NCBI GenBank assembly: GCA_023053575.1
Contig: JAKZAP010000001.1
Location: 16,384,849 to 16,448,848 of the forward strand
Length of the DNA stretch: 64,000 nt
Direction: 5' to 3'
From: Branchinecta lynchi
Lineage: Eukaryota > Arthropoda > Branchiopoda > Anostraca > Branchinectidae
Below are positions 24,801 to 34,800 of this stretch, piece after piece. Every line of letters begins with the position of its first letter. The first letter of the stretch is position 1. The notes under the pieces were generated by a model. It was not told where the DNA came from, did not search any database, and saw only the letters and a program-made list of their open reading frames with translations. The translations under genes were made by a program, and so were the position numbers.

Positions 24801-27800
24801 ATAAGCTAAATTTCTATTTGAAGTTGATTAGATGTTCATTACTGGGGAAAGAAGATACCCTGATTTCGTCTTTGAGCTTTTTTTTTCGCCGGACAAGTAG
24901 TTCTGGAGTTCGGCCGGAACCGGGAAATTGGCAGAAGTGGCAGGAAGTTTTCGTCAAAACAGATATGACTTATAGGGGTAAACACACATGCTGAATCCAA
25001 ATCTGAACTTGGTTTTCTCAGGTGATTAGCTATTTGGCCTTAATCTGTTTCTGAATTTTAATTGTAAAAATGTTCAAGGAGTCTGGCGAAGACTGGATCT
25101 GGCTAAGACAAGACCCAGTTGTCTGGATCAGATATTGAATTTTTGGGATCCCATCGAAACCTTTGGTCTTGTTCATGTTTGTTTTAGAAAGACGAGAAAC
25201 CAACTATCGGCTACGGTTTTTTATGGCACTTGCAGCTCCGCTCAAGTGCTATATCGATGATTTTCGGTCCGACGGTCCACTCTTATCGAGTCAGGGTAAC
25301 TCCAAATGTGCTAGGACGATGAAACTTGGCAGGCGTATCAGGGACCCGACGAACTAACTTAGAAATAGTCACTTTCTCAATCCGAACGTTGTGGGGGGAG
25401 GGGGAATCCGGAATCTTGAGGTATGTATTACTTTCCAACCAGTGATCGAATCTTAACGAACCTTGATATTTGGAAAGACCTCCAGTCTCAGATATCTCAC
25501 TCTTAGTCCGAGCCGGGTTCGGTGACTGTGGGAGGAGTTGGAGGGGGGGGGGACCGGGAACCTTGGGACAAACTTAGAGTGGAGTGGTCGGGATGAAATT
25601 TGGGAAGAACAAGTAAAAGCCCCGGATACATCATTGGCGGAACCAGACCGGATCCGGGCGCTGTGGGGGGGTGGTGGAATTCCGGTGATCCCAAGTTCAA
25701 GATTCCAGATGTGCTAGGACGATGAAACTGGGCAGGGGCCCGACCAGATTGATTTGGAAATAGTCACTCGTGGATATAGTCACCCCACTATCGTGGGTGG
25801 GGGTGGAGGGAGGGGGAATCCGGAATCTTGTCGTACACAGAACTTTCGAACGGGTGGTCGGATCTGAATGAAACTTGAAATTTCGAAAGGTCAATATCTC
25901 AGATCTTCCATTTCAGGTCCGGAACGGATGCGATAACTGCGGGGAAGCTGGAGAGGAGACCAGAAATCTCGTGTCACGCCTATAATTGAGGGTTACGACG
26001 AAGTTTGATGGGAAGAACAAGCGCGAGTCCTAGATACATCATCTATGGAACGAAACCTGATCCGGACACTGTGGGAGTTGGAGGGGGGAAGGAATTCCGG
26101 CGATCCTGATTTATAATACTTCCAGATGTGCTAGAACAATGAAACTTGGTTGTCTTATTAAGGACCCGACCAGATTGACCTAGAAATAGTCATTTTCTGG
26201 ATCCGATTATCGTAGGGGGAGTAGCGGGAAAGGACACTCGGAATGTTCCGCCAGGCATAACTTTCGAACATGTGATCGGCTCCGACTGAAGCTTGATCAT
26301 TTTATTTACAGAACCGGACTGTATCCGGGCAAAGAGCAGACAACACATTTTTTTGATCCTCAAGGGCCATGGTCATTTTTACCTCGTGGAATTAGCTTAA
26401 GAATGACTGCATTAAACCCAAGGGTTTACAAATTCCCGCTTTCACCGACTTAACAAACCTTGCAAGTGCCATATGAGCTTCTAGCTCCTGTATAACAAAT
26501 GATTGACTGATCACGGCTTCGAAAGGGTTCAAGAAAAGATCCCACTGAGCAGTTACAGGAGGAAGAAGCTGAGGAAGAAGACAAAAAGACTTCAAATAAA
26601 TAATAAGATATACTATCGAATTTTTAGCTGTAATCTTTTCCTTTTTACAATCTAAATGTTTTTCTTTAGGGTCTGATTTTCCAGTTAAGATTTATTCTGA
26701 GCATCCCCATATGGGTGCTTCCTAATCACGCCACTTTAGATGATACGGCGCTCATAGCCCAAACGGTTTGCAGTCGCGAACTGGGTGGGGGTGATCGTAT
26801 TTGTTTATTCCTTTATTTCCCTCAATACTGAGGAGTGCACAAGATAATATATGAAATAAAACTATGCCTAAATCAAGTGCTCCATTCGGTGACACTGTAA
26901 AATATTATCCAAAAATGCATTAAGCTTGGACAACTAAACTATAATTTTTTACGTACTACACTATTGACTTGGTGAAAACATGGGTACAGGTTGTGGATTT
27001 GGAGGGCTTCCGATGCTTTTTTGTAAAATTTTGTCAACTTTTCCTTCAAAACTGCAAGTAAGCCTATAGACTAGAACACAACCGGATATTTTTCGAAAGA
27101 GCTTGCAAAGCGCTTAACGCCGACCGGACGCGTTTACACTTATAAACCGTTCTAGGGACAAACAGTTCCGTTAATAAATGAAAAAATAGACTTCGTGTGA
27201 CGTCACGGCCCGTAGATAATCGGCTAAAGTATAGTCAACGCCAAATGAAATGGGTTCTGATAGGGATATTTCATAGTGCTTTAGTCCCGAACAGTAACGA
27301 TGTAACGCTCGTCTTGCCAACAGTGTTGCGAGCTTGAACTTTCTTAAAAGATATACGTAAGGATTTTTTTCTCCCAGCAGATAATGCGTAAATCACGTTT
27401 TCGAACCGATTCCAGTCGGTCCGAAAGGCGAAAGCTCACCTGTTAGGTCAAACCGAACAAGCGTGCTATAATATCAGACAATGAAAGAGGTAAATAACGC
27501 AGCAACCAGATATGGGAGATGAAAACTTTACCATGAGCTTTATAAGGGATATAGAAAGGAAGGTCCATTTATTTATGGTTCTAATATGCAAATCGCACTA
27601 ACGTCACAGGAGAGAGTGACAGTCAGCAGTCGAGCTTCTGCTATTCCAATTCTGGGGGACATAGGGGGGAGAACTGCGAGTTATTTTCAGAAAAAAATAC
27701 CATGATATTGGACTTGCTTGTATTAACGGTCTTCACTGATAGCGCCGCTTCTCGAGTGAATTCTTCCGAGTATATTCACTGCGGAGCTTTTTGTCTCGGT

Positions 27801-30800
27801 GACGCAGTTCTAGAGCCGACAGGTCCCTGAAGAACTTCCATCAGTTTTGGGTGTTTGAGGCGAGCGAAATAATCATGACTAAAAAATGGAGTAGACCTAA
27901 CAGGGTAATTTGTGACACTCCACAAGTAGTAGGAAGTACTAGCAAGGGGGGCAGAGAAAACTTTATTGTATTTAACTACCTGTTAAATACAATACCGAAC
28001 TTCTTGTAGTAAATAAATTCAAAAGCTAGAATGCTTTCAATTTAACATCGTGATGCCGAGGAGACCCGGACCTACTTTTCTTGTGGCATGCCCTCTTGTG
28101 AGCCTGAAGGTCCGACCACGTGGCGAAATTCTCGGTGCAATCATCGTCACTGCAATGGTAACCCTCGTGAATCTTCTGGTGTCTCTTCAAGCGACTGGGT
28201 AGAAGAAATGACTTCTCGCAGACATCACACCTAAAAGATCCAAATATATCCACCAACATGTCCGCCAACAAAACTGAGGTATGTTACTTTGAACGACTAT
28301 CTAGCTCCGGGCTGTGCTAACCTGAACTGTTACATCATGCTAGGACCATGAAACTTGGCAGCCGTATTTCTCTGATCCGACCATCCTGGGGGGCGGGGGA
28401 GTGGAGGGAGAAATCTGGAACCTTGAGGCATGCATACTTTCGAAGGGTGATCAGATCCCAATAAGCTAGCTTAGTTACTGGCAAAAGTACGAATCTCAGA
28501 TGTTCCATTACAAGTCCGGAAGAAGATTGGTATGCTTTGAGTGGAGGGATCAGGACCGGACTTGGTGGGAAGAACAAGTATAAGCCCTACATACATCATT
28601 TATAGAACCGGATCAGGGCATTGTGAGAAGTTGGGGGGGGGGGGGGACCTGGAATTCCAGCGATGGCAAGTTAAGGCACTTCCAGATGGGCTAGGACGAC
28701 GAAACTTGTCAGGCGTATTAGCAACTCAAGTAGATTGACTTTAACATTGCCATTTCCCAAATCCGGTCATCTTGGGAGGAGTTGCGGGGGAGGGGATCTG
28801 AACAACTAAGGCATGTAAACTTTCGAACGTGTGGTCAGATCTGAATGAAACTTGGATAGTTGGCAATAGCACATGTGATGATGATCATGACATTTTATCT
28901 ATGGCGGAGAGCACTACAAAGCTCGCGGCACGTTTAAAACAGACAGATGGGGACGGTTGGAAGAAACGGCATAGGCCCTAGATCAGTCGCGTCCCGGAGG
29001 GGGAGGGGGTGCAGCGCCCCGGTGAAATTTTCGCAGATAAAAATATAATTCCCATACTATTTCAGATTGGATGGTTTGGCGTGTTTATTGGTCCCACTCT
29101 CTATCGAATTTGGTGATTCGCCCAACCTTTGTTCAGTCAACAGATATTTAACCGCATTCCATCTGTCTATTTGCAATGGCATCTTCTGCCCGACCGTAGG
29201 TGTGTCGGTCAGTCCGGTAAGCTAGGACAATGAAACTTGGTAGGCATATCAGGGACCTAAGCTAGAAAAAGTCACTTCCCCGATCCGAGCATCGTGGGGG
29301 GGGAGGGAGTGCCGAGAGAGGGAATCCGGAATCTTGAGGTATTTATAACTTTTGACGGGCGATCGGATCTTAATGAAACTTGATATTTGGAAAGACCCCG
29401 TGTCTAAGACGACTGACTTCAAATCCGGACCGAATCCAGTGACTTCGGGGGGGGGGGGCTGGATTCGGTACTTCCTGATGTGCTAGGACGAATAACCTGG
29501 AAGGCGTATCAGGGAACCGAACAGACTGACTTGAGAATAATCGTTTCCCCGCTCTGACCATCGTGGAGGGAGGCGGAACACAAATCTAGTGGCATGCATA
29601 ACTTTTGAACAGGTGATCGGAGTCAAAGAGACTTGGCAGGTGGAAAGACTATCGTCTCAGATGTTCCAAGCCAAGTCCTGATCGGGTCAGATACTTGTGG
29701 GGTGGGGATTGGGGGGGGAGAACCAGAAATCTCGCGATACTGATAGAGTCGAGGGAATGGGATGGAACTTGGCGGGAAGAACAAGCACTAGCCATAGATA
29801 CGTAAGTGACGGAATCAGACCGTATCGGAGCTTTTTGGAGGGTATTTCGCTTAAGTCCGTTGATCGCCAGTTAGGTTAGTTTCAGATGCTCTAAGGACGA
29901 TGAAACATTGCAGGCAAATTAGTGATTTAAGGACCCGACACAATGCCCTAAGAAAAGTTATGTTCCTGGATCTGAGCATCTTTGGGGGAGTTCAGGAAAG
30001 GGGCATCCGGAAATCACTGACTTCCGCAAGTTGCGAACGGGTGCTCGGATTCGAGTGAAACTTCATAGGTGATAAGTACAGAGATGGGCGAATCCGAATC
30101 CGGATTCGGATTCGAATCCAGGATTCTTCCTTTTGACCGGATTCGAATCTTCTGCTTGTCAGGCTGGATTCGGATTCGGACTCGGATTCCAAACCCTCAA
30201 TTTTGCGATCCGCTCAAATTCCCAGACTTCATCCTTCCAGTTTCCGTACTCGCTTTTGTTCGATATTTAATTTGGTGATACTTATTATTAAAAGATTTTT
30301 AAGGAAGGAAGGAATTTATTTATTTCTTCAACATTTCTACAACATATTGAACATATTCTTAAACCAATAGCCCGTCTCAATATGTGACAACAGGTCACCT
30401 GTGCAAGACGGACATCAAGTTATCAAAATCTATTGATCAATTTTTTTTATTTTTTTTTCTATACACTTAGTGAGACTTTAACTCACTCCAAATCAGCTTT
30501 CCTCAATCAAACACCCCTAATCTACCCAATTCCCATTCCCCTCCCGAATCCTGCCCCAACCTTCATTAAACAACCAACTCAATTACCCAACAAATATTTT
30601 TTTAATCTGTTCTTAAACAATAAATGATTATCGGACTCCCTAATGCTTGCCGGTAGATTATTCCAAACATTCACACCACTATTTCTAATTATAAATGACG
30701 CTCTACTGCTCTTACGCGACTCACTAACAAGCCTATCATTATTCCTCGTATCATAATCATGGTAATCTGAATTCACACTAAAAAAATTACTAAAATACGA

Positions 30801-31804
30801 AGGAGAAAATTTATTTAATACACTGTACACAAAATTACCAATTTGCTGATCTCTTACATGTTTAACTTTCAACACATTAAAATCTCGATAACAATCTTCT
30901 GTATGGCGACAATTTTTTAACTCACCCAAAACACGGAGAGCTTTATTTTGCAGAATTTCAACACGTTTAAAATTAGAGTTAAAGTTACTGGCATACACAG
31001 AACATCCATATATTAAATATGGATGAACAATTGAAAAATAAATGTCTCTTAATGCTATTACCGGTAAAATATTTTTGAATCGACGCATTACACCCACGCC
31101 TCTCGCCATTTTTGTTGCAATAATGTCACTGTGTTTTTTCCAATTAAAATTTACATCAAGATTGAAACCAAGATATTTACAAGCATAAACTTGGTTAACC
31201 GGGGAATTTCCAAGTAAAATGTGTTGTTGATCATTTATAATTCGTTCAAGTCTACTAAATATCATATAATTGGTTTTCGACGGATTCACTGCAATAAAAC
31301 TCGACTTCATAAAAATTGATAGGTTCACAAGTGCTGCATTAGCTTTACAAATTAGCTCACTCAATGATCTAGCGGCTACATTAAAGGATCTTCCCAATTT
31401 CTACACAGTGTGCCTAGGAAATCCAACTTTTTGGTGTCCACCTCCAACCATCCTCAGTAATCTATCACGTTATCTGATACGTTAGATATTACCTTAGATA
31501 TCAGTGCCTTTTGTCACCTCTGATTTTTAAACCATAACCTATGTACATGATTTGATTTTTGTTAAGGTCGGATTCGAATCTCAGCATGAAATGGTGGATT
31601 CGGATTCGGGATCGGATTCGTACCTAGCCCTGGATTCGGATTCAAATCCTTTCGTGATCAGATTCGGCCATTTCTGGATAAGAAGTGATGACCTAGACCA
31701 GTGGTTCCCAACCTTTTCCGTACCGCGTACCTCTAATCAAGGTTCGAAAAGATTGCGTAACAAGCAAAACATGCGTCCGAACCACATGCGGCCACGGTTG
31801 AGGT

Positions 31805-31838
<34 letters not shown>

Positions 31839-34800
31839 AAACTTGTTGACATGCACAAAAACCAAAAGGCTATGCTCCGATTCCAGTCAAACTTGATGGA
31901 CGGGTAGAGCAGACGTCAGAGATGCGACATTATGTTTCCGAGTCATATTCAGCCACAGTGGGGAGAGTTGGAAGGGGAGTCCCGGATATGTTGTGGCTCG
32001 CACAGGGGTCAAACAAGTAGAGTGTGGCACGTCTAGGGACCAAACCAGGGGATCTATTTGGTTGTAACTTGGAAGGTAGGAAAGTCATTTGCCATAGATT
32101 ATCCGAGGCGATGTCAGAAATGCTCAGACTTGGGTGAAACTCAAGTCGGTAGTTTCATTTGGGATTGCAAAAAGGCACTTTGATCAACAGTGTTTCCAAA
32201 AAATTGCCTGCAGCGCATTTTGCAGTATTCACTATTTAGAAGAAGGGTGCGTCGTTTACTTGGAATTTGAAGCTTGAAATTTGGGGGGCTTGGACCAGAT
32301 TAAAAGCTAGAATTTGCATGGAAAGTAGTTAAATTCTGCTAGAAAAAAAGGCGGATTAAAAAAATATCGCCGGCGGCGCTTTAATCTTTACCAAGTACAA
32401 TTCGGTACAATTTCGAGTCCCATTGGCAAAACTGGACGGCACCCCCAAAGGTAAAAGACTAGTGACACCCCTACTTATCCATGATAGTACAGAAGTCGAA
32501 GGACGTGAAAAGGCGTTGAATTTCTCTTTAGACTTAATTTTGTTCACACTATACAGCTTTTTACAATATAGCTTCTTGAAGGCAATTCGCTGTGATTTTA
32601 GAAGAAAAAAATCGGCAAAAATCAGGTAGGCTACCGATTAGATTAATTCATCAGGTTCCCCCCCCCCCCCCCTCCCTCCAATGAAGAAAGGCGTGGGACA
32701 CCCCTGCCCTAGATATATAATTCACATAACGGACCGGATAGGAGCACAGTGGGCCGTAGGAGAGTTGGAGGGGGGGGGGGAGATATCGTGACATGGATAA
32801 CTTTCCAGCGAGTTATCTGATCTGGACGGAACTTGATAACTGACCAGAGACCCAAATGTACCGCTTCAGCTCTGTGCAGGATAGATTTACAAAGGGTATA
32901 TGATTATAATGCCTCAAGGGTTTTCCTTATAAATGAATTCCTATCCTCGTAAAGTGTCCATCTTAACCGTACGGTACAGAAATATTTTTGGCAAAGTGAT
33001 ACATTTTCATGTATAGTCACATTGCCATTTTCCATGATCACATTGTCATTTCCCATGATCACATTGTCATTCCCCATGATCATTAAAATTTGTACTTCAA
33101 GGGTTTTGCTTACGAATTAATCCATAGCCCCTTAAAGTGCGCAACTCAAACGGACGGTGCAATAGGACTTTTGGTCTCACAATACATGAAAGACGCACAG
33201 AAGGCTTCGAGGGAGTTAGAGGGGGGTCTCGGAAGAGTCATCTGTCCTTGAGAACGATAACCTTAACTGATGTACATTCTACCTAGCCTTCCAAGTGCCA
33301 TATGAGCTTACAGCTCTTGTTATTTTCGCTTATCGGCAAAATATCCAGAGCTGAATAGCCGTCCAAGTAACACAGCAACCGTCCTCTTTGCGGTACTGAC
33401 ATGTTGCTTCTCTTTTCGTACGAAATAAACCTCCTAGTTTCAAACGAAAACATTTATATCCAGGAGCACGGTCTGCGCCACCTGTGTGTATAGATACATC
33501 GCGTGCCGAGAGATAGCAATGAGCCGACAGCGAAAACATGTCCAAACAACAGCAGTGTACCGTATAGTCGACATTATGTCTGAATGCAGCCTGAATGTGA
33601 CATTTCTTGTCGCGTGCCACGTAGCCCACTGAACTATGGTATGACCGGACAAAGTATGACTTAAGAAACAGCTTATAAAATGATTTCTTTTTTTCTTAAC
33701 TTAATAAAATCACCTGTGGCGCTTTCGTCCTTATCGAAGCGCTATATCGCTACGGAGAAATGGTATTTCTTAGGGGGTACCCCCCCCCCCCCTCCCCCAT
33801 AAGCTTAGTACGCCCATTGCCAATTCACATGTCTGTTCAATAGCGGGTGTACAATTCTACGAAAATGACATCTTAGGCTAACCTGAATTCTGAATAAGGT
33901 GACGCAGGCTACTCACGTAAAAGGCTTGACCCCTGTGTGTTCATGTAGATGTATTCGGAGTTGCTGGTTCTTTTTGAATGATTTGGAACAATATTCACAA
34001 GTGAAAGATTTGTCCGAGTGCCTCGTACTTGCGTGTTTTTTTAGTAAATTTTCATTTTTGGCCGAGTGACCACATCCAGAAACTTGACACCTTATTCTCC
34101 TGAAAGGAAAAAAAAACATTTATCTTACATGCCAAAAACTATATCGAAAAGTTTCATGAATTTTGAGTTGACATGGACGACATTACATAATCACACAATC
34201 AACTATGGCTGTTAAACTGAAAGCCGTCTGCAATAGTGGTAGTCTTTGCTTGTTATTCCTTTCTGTGGCTAATATTTATCAGCAGCCCTGTTTTCTAGGT
34301 AGGACAAGAAAGGATGAAAGAAAAATACTTTTGACTCTCCAGCTGAGTTTGGTGGAACGTTTTCAGATGCCGGCGCAGATGCTGTCTCTTCGTGTACGCT
34401 TTTGAACATCCAGGCTCATGGCAAACATAGTGCTTCTGGAATTAAAAAATTGTGTCTGTACAATGGAAAAAGTCTATATGCTGAAAAATCTTTTTGATAA
34501 AGGCGTATTCTCGCCGTTCCCCGAGGACTCCTTTTGAGGAGTCCCTGTGTTTTTCTTGGTCCCAGGGACTCACTCCTCGTATTCTCGCGTGTCCCCACGG
34601 ACGTGGAAACCTTCGATTGTCACCACCATCATCAAAACGGACTCCCTTTCAGATTCGGAGGGGAATCAATTTGTGCTGGTGTTGGTGCAATGTAAAATGA
34701 TTTAAAAACAATCAGAATAAACAAAACAAAAAATAAAGTGGATCCGGACTGATTTCGTCAACTGCATACTTTTTTTTCGAACAAAATCCATTTTGGACGC

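Larger units (their letters stand above)
30079..31676 (-). mobile_element. hAT MITE with GAATCC repeats, split by a LINE
   Basis: The left end CAGAGATGGGCGAATCCG and the right end GGCCATTTCTG form terminal inverted repeats. Flanks GATAAGTA and GATAAGAA are an 8-bp target duplication with one mismatch. Without the LINE it matches the MITE at 62495-62925 in reverse orientation. Confidence 0.75.
28310..33321 (+). mobile_element. Repeat family A, decayed and interrupted copies
   Basis: Family A blocks occur at 28325-28870 and 29225-30070 and resume at about 31860-33321, closing with CAAGTGCCATATGAGCTT ... CTCTTGTT. The break at 30079-31676 is a hAT MITE that itself carries a LINE. At least two copies are probably merged here, and internal borders are uncertain. 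Confidence 0.55.

Noticed and set aside
24031..24960. Possible CRISPR-like array
   Set aside because: Direct repeats are contiguous 137-bp units without unique spacers and lie in an animal intron.
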